Part shown: in pieces, positions 32,725 to 45,232 of the stretch
Numbering within the stretch: the first letter of the stretch is position 1
Layout of the letters: the number at the start of each line of letters is the position of its first letter
DNA from: Charina bottae
Lineage: Eukaryota; Chordata; Lepidosauria; Squamata; Charinaidae
Reading direction: 5' to 3'
DNA: 64,000 nt
Assembly (NCBI GenBank): GCA_023362775.1
Contig: JALMGJ010000001.1
Span: 64,862,001-64,926,000 of the forward strand
The notes under the pieces: generated by a model
What the model was told of the DNA's origin: nothing
Database searches by the model: none
What the model saw: the letters and a program-made list of their open reading frames with translations, nothing else
Position numbers and translations under genes: made by a program

Positions 32725-35357
32725 ACTCTTTCGCCAGAAAAATAAATTTAAAACATCATGGAAGCACCCACGGTCGAAGCACTGGCATCTTTTAGATTAT
32801 GTAATTGTCCGTGCTAGAGATCGCCGTGATGTACTTCTCACCAGAGCCATGACGAGCGCCGATGACTGCTGGACAGACCATCGATTAATTCGATCCACGA
32901 TGGCCATAAAGATTGTCCCTCATCGTAGGCTCCAAGGAAGAAAACCAAGGCGTAAAATGAATACACTGGCCCTTCAAGATCCTATTAAACGAGCTTGCTT
33001 TCAATCAACTCTCAAGGAACATCTGCCTATGGAACTTCCTGAAAATGTTGAGGAACACTGGATTAAATTGAAGACTTCTATTATTTCAGCCTGTGAACAA
33101 ACTATCGGATACCAGACTAAGAGACATCAGGACTGGTTTGACGAGAACGATAGTGAGATTGAACATATTATTGACAAGAAAAGGAAAGCCTTCCAGATAT
33201 GGCAAAAAGATATTAACTGTGCCGTTAAGAAAAAATCTACGCCAGTGCAAAGGCAGAAGTCCAAAGAAGAACTAGAGAACTTAAGAACATATGGTGGATA
33301 ACAAAAGCCCAAGAAACCCAACATTTTGCAGATGCTCATGATGCACGGGGCTTTTTTTAATGCCATAAAGGCCATCTATGGACCAACAAACCATGGTACA
33401 AATCCCTTACGCTCAGTTGATGGTGCTAAACTTCTAAAGGACAAAGAGTCTATTGCACTGCGCTGGAAAGAGCATTACTACAATCTCCTTAATCGTCACT
33501 CTACTGTGGCTGATGAAGTCTTCTTGCAAATCCCGCAAAAACAAATAAGAAATGAGCTTGCAGTACCCCCTAGTTTTGAGGAAGTCAGTAAAGCCACTAA
33601 ACAAATGAAAAATAACAAAGTTAGTGGACCTGATGGGATTCCTGATATAAGTTAGAAATATAAATAAATAAATAAATAAAATTCCTGCTGAAGTCTTTAA
33701 AGAAGGCGGGCCTGAACTTACACAACAACTTCATAAGCTCATCGAAAAAATCTGGATGAGGGAGGAGATTCCAGCAGACTTTAGGGATGCCATAATTATC
33801 ACTCTCTTTAAAAAGGGTGATAGAACAGACTGTGGAAACTATCGAGGCATCTCCCTTCTAGCCACAGCAGGCAAAATCCTGGCAAAGATCATTGCAAACC
33901 GTCTCCTATCTGTATCAGAAGACATCCTCCCTGAAACGCAAAATGGCTTCCGCCCTTCCAGGGGAACAGTGCATATGATCTTCACTGCACGACAGCTTCA
34001 AGAAAAATGCAAGGAGCAAAACCGCCCTCTGTACATGGCGTTTATTGATCTGACTAAAGCTTTTGATACTGTAAATCGTACTGCTCTCTGGACCATCCTT
34101 CTGAAAATCGGATGCCCTGATAAATTTGTGAACATCTTGCGGTTACTCCATGACGACATGATGGCAACAATCCTGAATAACAATGGCTCTCAAAGCGATC
34201 CATTTAAAGTGGAATCCGGCGTTAAACAGGGATGTGTTATTGCTCCAACCTTATTCGCTATCTTCATCGCTATGATTATGCACCTTGTTGAAGAGAAACT
34301 TCCTACTGGTGTAGAAATTATATATCGAACAGATGGAAAGCTTTTTAATCTTAGTAGGCTGAAAGCAAAAAATAAGGTAATTGCAACTTCTGTTATAGAA
34401 CTTCAATATGCTGATGATAACGTAGTCTGTGCACACTCCGAGGAAGATCTTCAAACTATCCTAAACATCTTTGCAGAAGCATATGAAAAACTCGGCCTCT
34501 CGATTAACATTAAAAAAACCAAAGTGCTTTACCAGCAAGTTCGAACCAACCCCTCTGCAGCGCCATCAATCCAGCTTAAAGGTGTGTCACTAGAAAATGT
34601 CGATCACTTTTCTTATCTCGGCAGCCATCTATCTACAAAAGCCGACATTGACGCTGAAATTCAGCATCGCCTGAGCTCTGCGAGTGTAGCTTTCTCCCGA
34701 ATGAAGCGTAGAGTGTTTGAGGATCGGGACATTCGCAGGGAGACCAAAATGCTTGTTTACAAAGCCATTGTACTACCAACCCTTCTGTACGCCTGTGAAA
34801 CATGGACCCTCTACAAACGCCACCTGCAACTTCTTGAAAGATTCCATCAACGCTGCCTCCGAAAAATTCTGAAAATTACTTGGGAAGATAGGCGGACTAA
34901 TGTTAGCGTATTAGAAGAAGCGAAAACCACCAGCATTGAAACAATGATCATCCAACATCAACTTCGCTGGACCGGTCATGTTGTTCGAATGCCTGACCAT
35001 CGTCTTCCAAACCAGCTAATTTACTCCCAACTTAAGAATGGAAAACGGAATATTGGTGGACAGCAAAAGAGATTCAAAGACACTCTCAAAGCTAATTTAA
35101 AAAAATGTAATATCAGCATTGAGAACTGGGAAGCCCTAACTCATGAGCGTTTCAATTGGAGGTCATCCTTTATTAATGGCGCTATGGACTTTGAAGAAGC
35201 ACGAGTACAGGGCGAAAGGGAGAAAAGAGCTAAAAGGAAGGCACGTCAGGCAAACCCTCATCATGACCGTCTCCCACCCGGAAACCTATGCCCTCATTGT
35301 GGGAGGTTGTGCGGATCCAGAATTGGCCTTTATAGCCACTTACAGATCCACCGTTAA
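32725..35357 (+). pseudogene. LINE-A endonuclease end, reverse transcriptase and C2H2 finger, disrupted
   Basis: Directly after the CR1 tail LINE-A resumes with TLFRQKNKFKTSWKHPRSKH and LLDYVIVRARDRRDV, ending its own endonuclease at CWTDHRLI. The linker follows to 33301. A frameshift near 33240 and an extra T in the run 33352-33358 precede KAIYGPTNHGTNPLRS. The 36-bp CR1 insert shifts frame again. From 33756 the frame is open for 533 codons with GNYRGISLLATAGK, MAFIDLTKAFDTVNR (motif A), GVKQGCVIAPTLF (motif B) and LQYADDNVVCAHS (motif C). It ends with a finger, CPHCGRLCGSRIGLYSHLQI plus H. The last part is undamaged. Confidence 0.92.
33645..33680 (+). mobile_element. 36-bp CR1 tail micro-insertion with 7-bp target duplication
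   Basis: ATATAAGTTAGAAATATAAA plus (TAAA)n, similar to the last bases of the CR1 at 32719, is flanked by ATTCCTG at 33638-33644 and 33681-33687. Insert plus duplication (43 bp) explains exactly the frame change of the LINE-A coding sequence here. Confidence 0.88.
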
Positions 35358-35423
35358 AATTTTACCTTTGGAAGACAATCTTACTCGGCTACGAGTGATC
35401 GCCAATTATGTTCCTAACTCACC

Positions 35424-37167
35424 AATTAAACGTTAATGTAAGCTAATTAATGGTGCAGAGATACTGCTTGTAAGGAAGAACCAACCTGTTTGTCAACAGC
35501 ACAGAACAGCAGTCACTAGATGTATAAAAAGAAGCCTAGGCCAAGCCACTTCAGTGTCGCTTTGTCCTTCTTTCTTACAGAGTATATCGGCATCCCAATG
35601 TTCTCTTTCCTTTATTCTTTCACAGTTCATCTACTTACTCTCAAGCACTTTAGTCTAATGTGTTCCGTCACCTAATCTAGGAGGCACCATTATGTGGCTT
35701 TTTAATGCATTTTAATGTATTTATACATTTTAGGGTTGCACAGCTTAAAGAAACCAATCCATGCAGACTATTTGAATTTGTTTGCTATTTGTTCAGGGGA
35801 CTTCCTGACACAAAATTATTGTTTCTGCTTAGCAAAATATTCATCTTCTGGCTACTACATTATTTGTTAATTATATACAGTGTTGTGGATTGAGAGGAGG
35901 CAGATATTATAATAGTCCAACTGTCTTTAGGTAGTCATGTTCAATTTTTTTAAAGAAAACATTTTTTTCTGTGTGTTCCTTTTCTCTTACTTAATTCATC
36001 ATACTAGCTTTCATGAACATTCTCTGTAGGAGTGAGTTTGAGGATTTGGGGAGATAAATCTAGCTCAGAAGCCAGATGGGTTAAGGGGCTTTATAGAGTT
36101 TGTAGTTACCATGGCTGCCAGAATCAGTTCAAGTTGTCTATTCCATCCACTTAACTTCTAATCTGAAGACCAAGAAATACCCTAGCACCAGAAATCAACC
36201 CCAATATAAATTTAGTACGTGGTTCGTATGCCCGCCCTATGCTAAATGAAACCTGTACTGGTTACATGGAAACCAGACCACTTTTTAAAAATATGTGTGC
36301 TTACTACTTTTTTCTTTCTTTTAGAAGACATTCTGTGGCAACAAGCAGGAAAGGCAAGATATTCCAGGGGTGGAACCAAGTGCAGAGATAGAATTTTTAA
36401 TTAAGATAGTGCTTTTGACTGCCTCAGCAAAGTTGCAAGGAAGCACTTGAATAATTCAGCATGCAAAGGAGCTTCAGGAGTTACAGCATATGATCTCCAT
36501 TACTGAATGATTTCCCATATCAACATTTAAAGCTCAGTTTTTATAGTACAAAAAACAAATGTTTCCTCAAGAAACATTTATGTGACCCATCAAACCCTGA
36601 GTACTTTTCATGTGTTTCTGTATGTTTGTTCATGTGCACATGTGTGATTACCATTCCATCAACACCTAGAAGGTCACAAATACTGGTTGTCCAATTCCTG
36701 AGGTTGCTTAACCACACTCACCTGTCTAAGCAAGCACAACCTTAGTGTGCAATCCCTTTGTGTGATCTCAAAAAACGTCCTCCAGACCAAGTGATAAATA
36801 ACAGCCCATCATAGCCTAGTCCCAATCACATGGACTAGGTAAAGGGCTAAAGGGAGCTTCTAATGGCTTGATCAAACTTGAGAAGTGCAGTTTCAGCAAG
36901 GTTTAGGGTTTTCTGAGAATTTCCTGGGAATATGTAGTTCCCTGGAGCCTTAAAAATCTGTCAAAGTATTATGTAGATACTGGGGGAAATGAAGTTGAGA
37001 GGGACTTGCATGCGACTGAAAATTGTAAGTGATTTTGGATGATGATGTAGAAGGTAGTTAGAGTAAAACAGTGCTTCAACTGACTGGAAAATTTGTATCC
37101 TTGTATCTATGCATTTTAACTGTAGAAAATTATTAATAACACATATATGTCCAACGTTTGGCAATAA
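35424..37167. other. Unannotated intronic sequence
   Basis: No exon or repeat was recognised. A TATAAAAAG at 35523 is isolated and is not called a promoter. Confidence 0.4.
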
Positions 37168-37438
37168 AGAGCCAGTTCAGTGTAGTGGTTAAAGTGCTGG
37201 CCTAGAAATAAGGAGACTGTGAGTTTAGGAGACTGTGGGCTTCTGTTAGTCATGAAAGTCAGCTGGGTGACTTTGGGCTGGTCACTCTCTCTCAGCCCAA
37301 CCAACTTCACAGGGTGGTTGTTGTGGGAAAATAGCAGGCAGGAGTATCGAGTATGTTCACCTCTTTGAGTTGACCTATACATATACATAAAAAGGTGAAG
37401 GTTTTCCCATACTACATAATATATAAATGGTGGGATGA
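37168..37438 (+). mobile_element. tRNA-derived SINE (same family as 23972)
   Basis: Head AGAGCCAGTTCAGTGTAGTG and AAAGTGCTGGCCTAGAAATA, body GTGACTTTGGGCTGGTCAC, and tail ending ATAAATGGTGGGAT. A short internal duplication (GGAGACTGTG twice, at about 37211 and 37229) disrupts the B-box region. Confidence 0.85.
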
Positions 37439-40400
37439 GATGCTGCAGTGGATCCTGGGTTTCATAAGTGGAATACCCATTCATGGAATGGAGGATTCTG
37501 AAAATATTCTCTGAGGAGTTGGGGAAAATGCAGATCAAAGTAGGAGGGAGGGAGCTACAGGGGGAACTGATAAAAGAACTTTCACTTTCTGTTTCCAGAA
37601 TGCTCCCAAGACTTTTCTTCAAAAAATACATCTGGATATGAGCTGAGATCTTTGTGTTTTTTAATTAGGGACTTCTGGATTGGAAACAAGTTTAAATAGA
37701 GTTGGAGAAAACATTTGTTCTTTTCAAATTTTAATTAACCCTCATGGAGGCCGGAAGACAGTAATGCAATTAACAACTCAAAATTGTGCAAATAGAATAC
37801 TTATTAAAGAAATTAAGGAAATGCATTATATCAAGGAAAAAACAAGTAGTAGGAAAAATACCATCAAAAAGGTACATCTTAGGAAGAAATTGTTATTAAA
37901 ATGTACATACTGGAGAAATGCATGTGAGAAAACATACCAATTTTTGTGCTGACTTAAAAAAAACACTAATTTGGAAGCTAGATGGAATGGACCTGAAAAA
38001 AAAATAATGGATCAAGAAAAAACAGATGTGACAGATTTTTCCATCTCTAGCCATAATTATTTGAGCTACCATGCTCTGCGTAGAGGTTGATCAGAAAGTC
38101 TCTTTGGGAATCGGGGACTGGCATTGTTAGCATAGGAATCTTAATGTTTGCATGAGGAAACATGCTGAAACATAATCACAACCTCAGCATGAGTGAAGCC
38201 ACAGAATGTATATTTGTACATATGGAAGACTTTGGAAGCAGAGACTGATAATGCATTTTGATTCTAAATTAGTTGTTTTGTTTTTGTATTTTTAAATTGA
38301 GATGTAATTATTGTTTTAGATTTGCAGAGCTATTCTGCTGCACAAAATATCATGGACCTCTTGCTATTTTTTGGAAAACGGGAAAAAAATTAATACGAGA
38401 GAGAGGACTTGAGCCCTCAACTGACACATATTCCACTTGGTGCCTGTATCCACTTAATCTTCACTACCTGAGGCTAGCAGGCCAAGAAACACTGGAGAAG
38501 AAATACAGGTCGCTCAAAGAGCAGAGTGGAATCATGACATCCCAAAGGGGGAGAAATATTACATAGGAAACATTAAAAAAGAAAAAGAAAAGGCAATCTC
38601 TAAAGGTGAAAGAAAGTAAGTTTGAAGATCTACTGGTAATACTACAGATAAACTGGTAGATTAGATGATAAAGTCTAAAACAGGTAGTAAAGAGCCGGCT
38701 GGTTTCTAAATTTGAAAATTGTTTTGTTCAATAGAAGCATTTATACTGAAAATTCAGCTTGGTTAAATAATCTGTGCATTACAAAGACTCTAAGCACTTA
38801 GAGGGGGAAAAACTGGCAATGTTTGAGGATGCTAACGATTTCCTGCATTTGGTACACTTTTGCTTATTCCGCCTTTTAAGATATGATGCCTATGCAACCA
38901 AATGAAATTTATACTATCTGTATTTTGCTACGTTCACGCCTGTTTCTCTCTAAACTTACATTCATGAATATGTCCTTAAAATTCTGAACAAAACTGTACT
39001 TAACACTTTCATCCAAAAGAAGATAGATTATAAACTGCTGAGACTGAAATGTTTTGATATATTTAAGGAATTAAAATGCCAAGTTCGATGTATGTAATTT
39101 GACAATTGTGATTTTTGTTCTACTGAATAAAAACTTAAACTCCACTGTCATGAAAATATAATAGTAGAGGGGTATGACAAAAACATTTTAAACAAATAAA
39201 AGTGAATAAATGTATTGTTCGTATTGTCCATTTTAGGACAAGCTGTGACCTAATTGCCAGTTTAGCAGCCATTATATTTAAAGGAATTTGGAACCCAAGC
39301 AAGGGACTGGTGGCTCCAAACAATAATAAATCTTGGGCCAGAATTTATGCCACTTTCCTGTCACTTGAAGGCTTTCAAAATCCAAAACAGAATGCAATAC
39401 AACACACAAAGAACAAGAGATAAGAGACAAATGAAGGGAAAATGGCATGTAAATGACATGTAAAAAGATGCAGAAATTCTTCCTTTGCATCTTTCACCTT
39501 TAACATAGTCCATTTTGTCTGGAAATAAAGACTGTTTTAAACCAACAGAGGCTAACAGGAATGGAATGAATTGAAAAAGTGGAAAGAAAAGAGAGATTAG
39601 CTGCTTACATTAGCTATGCCATTTCACAGATAAACTCAACTGAATAAATCAGTTGATGGTAATTAATGTTCTAGTGGGTTTTTAGAGCAAATGTTTATTG
39701 AGAATATGAAATCCTAGCTCAACAGAACAAACATGTTACATCAATTCAGTTGAGCTAATAAAAACAAAAGTGGTTTGAAAAGCAGAAGCTGGTGTTATCT
39801 TTGAATGTACAAATATTATATTTAAGGTGTATTTTCCATATTGAATTAGTACAGACAATGGTAGATATTACAATGGCAGTTTTATAATTAAATATTAAGA
39901 GGAAAATTTTCCATTATGAGGGCAGTTCAGCAATGGAACAAAACTGCCAAAAGAAGCTACTGCACCTCCTTACTAGCAGAGTTTTCAAGGAAAAGCAATG
40001 CAAACTTTAGAATCCTGTTTTTCAGAGTTTCTACAGTATTATGATTCAGAAGGCTGCCCTCACTGGCAATGGGAAGACAGAGTGTCATAAGCAACACTGA
40101 TTTGTGAGCCTTTCCAAAGCCTACAAAAAAGAATTATTGCAAGCTCTATTGCTCACATCTGCTGGTGCTTCTTGTGCCTTTATAACAGCTTGACATGCAG
40201 AAATTAAAGCTGCAGGAACATGGTCTATAAAGAAGTTGGTATCTTGAGTAGCAGCCTGATCACAAACCACTGGCAATTAATGATAGACAAAGGCAAACAC
40301 AAATAAAGAGTTATCTTTCTATACTAATTTCTTATTGAATTGCTGAAGTATTAGTAGCACTGACACTTTCTATACCACAGTTAAGAGTCTGAAGAAGCTA

Positions 40401-40807
40401 ACACTGTTTGATGTCCATGACACAACCTATGCTACTTCCATTTTGGTTTTGGTTCTCCAGCTGGTTTTATTACATATATTGGTTCTATAATTCTTTGAAG
40501 GAAAAGTCTGAATTTCTTGTATTGATCATTAGAACAAGGGGTAAGCATTTTCATGACTCAAGCAATACCAAGATTTTGTATGCTTACTAGTCTTACTAAA
40601 TTCTCAAGATGTACTTCAATCCCAAACTGTCCCATACTTCCAGAACACACATGGGTACATAGGAAACCAAGGGCACACGTTTTATTTTTAGATAATTTAT
40701 TCTGTCACAATAAACTATTCTTGCTAAGAAGTATTAGAAGCAAAAATAACTGCTATTTAGGAGATCCAGTGAAAATGCAGCCAAAAAAGGACTGAAAAAT
40801 CAGAATT
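37439..40807. other. Unannotated intronic sequence
   Basis: No supported feature. A weak HTGE-like zinc-finger echo near 37905 was considered and rejected. Confidence 0.4.
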
Positions 40808-40865
40808 GAATCTTAACATCTCTACTGTGTGAAACTGAATCTTAACATCTCTACTGTGTGAAACT
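40808..40865. repeat. 29-bp perfect tandem duplication
   Basis: Two units beginning GAATCTTAACATCTCTACTG, adjacent and identical. Confidence 0.97.
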
Positions 40866-42478
40866 GAAGTTGGCTTTACCCCATAAAGCATTTGATGTTA
40901 TAGCTATTATTGGTAGCACAGGATGAGATCCTGTCTTAGACTGGATTCCTTCATGCCAAGCCACAGTTTAACCACAGATTTGCAACTAGTTTAACAGTAG
41001 TTTTAAATGCTACAGTTTTAAGACTAAGCCACAAATGTTTATTTTATTGATTTATTATTAAACTTGTATGCCTGTTGCTTTCAAATCACAATGGGTATGT
41101 TCACACATCAAGCCTCTGCATTTAAACCTAAAACACATTATCTTTCTATCAGTTCTTATTATTTATCCCCTTTACCCAGGCAAAGGTAGGGGGGGGAAGT
41201 CCTTAATTAGGGTTGAGAAAATAGCCATAGCTGGCCAAAGAGGGCAAAACAGCTTCTTTGGAACAAGTAACAATTTCAGTTATCCCATTAGCTGGGTTTA
41301 TTCTTTCTCAACAAAAAGTGTTTCAGTAGATGCTTTTCCACATTACATTTCTTGTCATAGCAAGGATGCAAGGTCAAGGAAATGGAGGAAAAATAGAAAT
41401 CAAGTGACCACAGAAAAGGCTGGCATGAAACTGACCCAGGTGCAAGGCCTATAAAAAGATGCTGCTCTTGCTGGGCGTAATTTGAATTGTCAACATGAAA
41501 GAGAAAAGAATTAATCCTATCATCAATTGCTGCATTCCATTCTTAAGTGGACTGCTGGGTCTGCCCAAATACATTTCACTTCATTATAGGTCTAGTCTTG
41601 GGTCACTCTAGGAAGTGGGATACATAAGAGGACCTCCAGTGATTAACATAGATTTTGGACAAGTACAAATGGAAGGGGGATGTCTTTTAGGTATTCAAGC
41701 TTTACAATTAGTCTTAAAAACCAACAGGAAGGCACTATTTCTTCATACGACACTGAAGTCAGGTAACAAAATTTCTATTAATAATGATTTCTAAGTATTT
41801 TTAAGAGGATCTCTATGTAGAACATACTACAGTAATCTAAATGGGAAGTGACACAGGCACAGATTATTGCGATGGGTTATTATTCTCCATGAATGGTTGA
41901 AGTCACACATATCAACCAAAGCTGGACTTTAGAACTTTTGATCACCACTGACCAATTCAAGAGGATTTTCAGCCATCTGTAGTACTAATACTGATGGGGG
42001 ATATATCAATAAAGCTAATGTTTATTCTTATTTATCAAGAAAAATATAAGAGATTCTGATCTAATTCTTCCTGGTTTCATTAATTATAAGGCCATTTCAC
42101 CATGGGTTGAATTTAACTGTGGACAAGTGAAGCACCTGCTATACACATTCTTAAGATCCTGCATGGCACTGGTTTTACCCCTTGGCCATCAACAAATATA
42201 TTTTGGGGTGGAAACAATATACATAACCCCTTAGGTAAGCTTAACATGATTAAAATAAAAATAAAAATAAAGGAAGCCCTTCAAATTTCCCCCCCCAAAA
42301 TAGATGAAGTAAAGGTGAGGGATGATGGGAGTTATAGCTCAGCAACAACTGAAGGACTCCAAATGTCCCACACTTGATATAAAGTAAGTATCAAAGCAAT
42401 TGCATAACTAGGTGTATCCCTTCTTAGCAATGCAAGCATTCAAAATGTAAGATACTGTGGCACAACAGCTAGTGCCTC

Positions 42479-42481
<3 letters not shown>
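40866..42481. other. Unannotated intronic sequence
   Basis: Only a short AAAATA run near 42253 stands out. Confidence 0.4.

Positions 42482-42512
<31 letters not shown>
42482..42512. repeat. (CA)n microsatellite
   Basis: About 15 uninterrupted CA units. Confidence 0.95.
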
Positions 42513-42514
<2 letters not shown>

Positions 42515-42798
42515 CAAGCCCCAAAGAAGACCAAGCCAAACTGAAGTGAGGCCAAAGCTACCCATCAGTAAAAGCCATACAATAGCTGCCTCAGCCTGAT
42601 AAAATAACAATTTTCAAACTAAAAAGGATTATAAGAAGAAGGGAACTACTTTGCTGCATCCAACCAGAATTCATTTAGCCCATCTGGATGGTAAGGAACA
42701 TCACAGAAAATACTCACAGAGCCATGCAACCTACGACATAACTACTTATACATAAGTCCCTCTGAGTTCAATAGAATTTATTCTCAATTAATTGTAAG

Positions 42799-43039
42799 GT
42801 AAAGGTAAAGGTTCCCCCCGCACATTTATGCAGTCGTGTCCGACTCTAGGGGCCAGTGCTCATCTCCGTTTGTTACCCACCGAAGTGGTACCTATTCATC
42901 TATTTGTATTTGCATGCTTTCGAATTGCTAGGTTGGCAAGAGCTGGGGCTAGTGCAGGAGCTCACTCCGCACGCAGGGCTAGGGATTCGAACCTCCGAAC
43001 TTGTGATCTTCCGATCAACAAGCCTGGCGTCTTACCCGC
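42799..43039 (-). mobile_element. tRNA-derived SINE (same family as 20202), 5' truncated
   Basis: On the minus strand it runs from GCGGGTAAGACGCCAGGCTT through B box GGTTCGAATCCC to the tail ACCTTTACCTTTAC. It is flanked by ATTGTAAG (42791-42798 and 43040-43047). The first roughly 20 bases with the front of the A box are missing, so truncation happened at insertion. Confidence 0.9.
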
Positions 43040-43047
43040 ATTGTAAG

Positions 43048-44090
43048 ACTGCAGCCTTAATGTCATTACAGAGATTTCCAAATGCATGAACTTGAGTTTC
43101 TCCAGTACAATGTGGAGTCAGAAACCTGAAGTATCTGGTCTATATTTAGTCTTCTAAGGAGTTCTGCCTGATCTACCCAGCCAACATCTTCAGTTTGCTC
43201 TCTCCTTATCACTATCCAAAAATAAAAACTGCATTCCGAGGCAATATTTAGGAAAAGCAGAGAAACATCCATTTTGTTCTCTTCTCCCCAGTGTTTCAGA
43301 TTAGATATTATTATTTCTCATGAACATACAGTACATATAATGAAAAGTAATCATAACAATAAAAAGTAACAAAAAGTCATCTGGGATTCTGTTTCCTATT
43401 TAATCTTGAGTTTACCCAAGGCAAGCCTCAAACCTTGACCCATATCTTTCCTTACCAAAACCTGAAAAGATAATCCTGAACACAATGGCCAAGGTATTGG
43501 ATTTGAACAATGGAAAGTCTTGTTCAAATAACTGAAAAGCTGTATTTCCCCAATTTTTTGTAGGACAGTTATTCTATTTAATATAGTTGTTAATAAAATA
43601 TGTCCATTAAGCTATAAAAATAATTTATGTTATTTTAATATAACAACAATCATATAAGGTAATGGGAGCATGTGAAACACTTGGAATATTTTTTAAAAAT
43701 TCCCCTCACATGCACTTTCAAATTTCTGTATCTAATTTCCAATGTCTTAACTCTGTGATTAAGCTCTGAATAATATTTGTAAACACTGTCCCACATTTGC
43801 AAGTTAATGTAGCAAAAAAGGGAAGGGAAGGGCAAGCCTGTAGAACGTGGCACCTAGTCAACCAGTATATAGCATGACTTCCAAAGAAATATGTCAGTCT
43901 TCTTGTTTTTGTAATCCCAGGTTGGAAAGGAAAAAGGGACATAACTGCATTGCTTGAAGGCTCTGTTTAGCATTTATAAAAGGTTGTACTGGTTTGACTT
44001 CTTTGTGGAATCAATTTAATGGCCTCCTTAAAGAGGTTAGATTTTTTTTAAAAAAAACCCTTAGTTTTGAATGTTCAAGGCCAAGTTTTT
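43048..44090. other. Unannotated intronic sequence
   Basis: Nothing recognisable was found. Confidence 0.4.
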
Positions 44091-44797
44091 ATTTATTTAT
44101 TTATTTGATTATTTATTTATTAAATTTCTATCACTGCCCATCTTCCCCCAAAGGGGGAACTCTGGGCGGTTTACAATAAAACCACAATTAAACTACTAAA
44201 CAAACCACAAATACAAGAAATATAAAATACAAATACAAATAACAACAAATGTAAATGGAATAAAATCTAGATGGGTAGAGTCCTCTATCCGTATGGGGTA
44301 CGTAGCATACCCTCTCTGCATGACTGGGTGGGATGGGTCGATGTGATAGGGATGAGACGGTCCCTCAGGTAACCTGGTCCCATGCCATGTAGGGCTTTAA
44401 AGGTAATAACCAACACCTTGAATTGGATCCGGAAGCAAACTGGAACCCAGTGCAGCTCGCGTAGCAGAGGTGTCATATGTGCTGATCTTGGTGCACCTAA
44501 AATTGCCTGCGCGACTACATTCTGGACCAGTTGTAGCTTCTGGATATTCTTCAAGGGTAGCCCCATGTAGAGCATGTTACAGTAGTTTATATGGGAGATA
44601 ACTAGGGCATGAGTGACCGTTCGAAGGGCCAGGAAAGGGCGTAACTGGTGCACAACACAAAGTTGAACAAAGGCCCTCCTGGCCACGACTGCCACCTGCT
44701 CTTTGAGCAGGAGTCGCGAGTCCAAGAGGACCCCCAAGTTACAACGTGGTAGTGCAATCCCATCCAGAACTAAAAATGACAAATTCCTGGATACCGA
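44091..44797 (-). pseudogene. CR1/L2-type LINE, 3' part with internal deletion
   Basis: On the minus strand the frame reads FLVLDGIALPRCNLGVLLDS, then VTHALVISHINYCNMLYMGL and GMGPGYLRDRLIPIT, the thumb/C-terminal part of the CR1 at 30206-32520. Compared with that copy, about 200 bases after REGMLR (through KTWFC) are deleted and the sequence continues directly in the 3' UTR to CGCCCAGAGTTCCCCC and the (AAAT)n tail. A smaller gap after ALP removes about eight residues. Confidence 0.85.
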
Positions 44798-45015
44798 GGG
44801 GCCATTAGGTTTTATTGCTATAATTTTCAGAGAATACTTCTATATGGAAAGGATTTTTTCAAGTATATTTATGACACACCATTTGATTATTTCCTTGAAG
44901 AAACAAATGTGATCATCCAAGCATGTCTTACCAATAGAACAGAAGGAACTACCTTCTACTTCTACTACTTCTACCTTCTACTACTAATCAAGGAACTACT
45001 AAGGAGAAAAGAACA

Positions 45016-45093
45016 TAACCGCCCAGGGTCCCTCCTTGTGGGGGAGATGGGCGGTGATATAAATGTGACAAATAAATAAATAAATAAAATATC
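45016..45093 (+). mobile_element. Short CR1 3' end
   Basis: TAACCGCCCAGGGTCCCTCC, GGGGGAGATGGGCGGTGATA and an (AAAT)n tail. Only the terminal 78 bases are present. Confidence 0.85.
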
Positions 45094-45094
45094 C

Positions 45095-45232
45095 ACCAAC
45101 ACTGACAAGGCAAGCTACTGTATATAAACAAAGAGCAAACCCCACTCCCTTCTCGCACTGAAGACGTTACCTAGTCGGGTAACGAAACTTCTGCAAAAAA
45201 ACAACCAAGCTCAGAGAACACCAAGGACTCCA
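45095..45232 (+). mobile_element. Penelope-like element terminal fragment, copy 1
   Basis: The stretch ends CTCAGAGAACACCAAGGACTC and includes the hammerhead-like core at 45158. The last 80 bases match the second copy at 47240-47322. No reverse transcriptase or GIY-YIG domain is present nearby. The family assignment rests on the structured core and on general knowledge that Penelope-like elements carry hammerhead motifs. Confidence 0.5.
45158..45188 (+). ncRNA. Hammerhead-ribozyme-like motif, copy 1
   Basis: CTGAAGA (45158-45164) is followed by a perfect stem CGTTACC/GGTAACG around the loop TAGTCG and then GAAAC. This is the order CUGANGA - stem II - GAAAC of the hammerhead core. One nucleotide more than the classical core lies between CUGANGA and the G-C pair next to GAAA, and stem III is minimal, so self-cleavage is uncertain. 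Confidence 0.5.

Larger units (their letters stand above)
29265..35402 (+). mobile_element. Full-length APE-type LINE ('LINE-A'), interrupted by two CR1 insertions
   Basis: The element is flanked by CAATTCTGTTCCTAACTAAC plus C (29244-29264) and CAATTATGTTCCTAACTCAC plus C (35403-35423), a 21-bp target duplication with two mismatches. Without the CR1 (30172-32719) and the 36-bp insert (33645-33680) it is about 3.5 kb. It encodes an AP-type endonuclease, a reverse transcriptase and a C-terminal C2H2 finger, and it ends TACGAGTGATCGC. Proteins of this kind are common in fish and reptile genomes. I do not assign the clade name. Confidence 0.92.

Noticed and set aside
37680..37952. Possible degenerate C2H2 zinc-finger exon (HTGE-like text near 37905)
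   Set aside because: Only one short linker-like match and no Cys/His spacing. It is probably chance.
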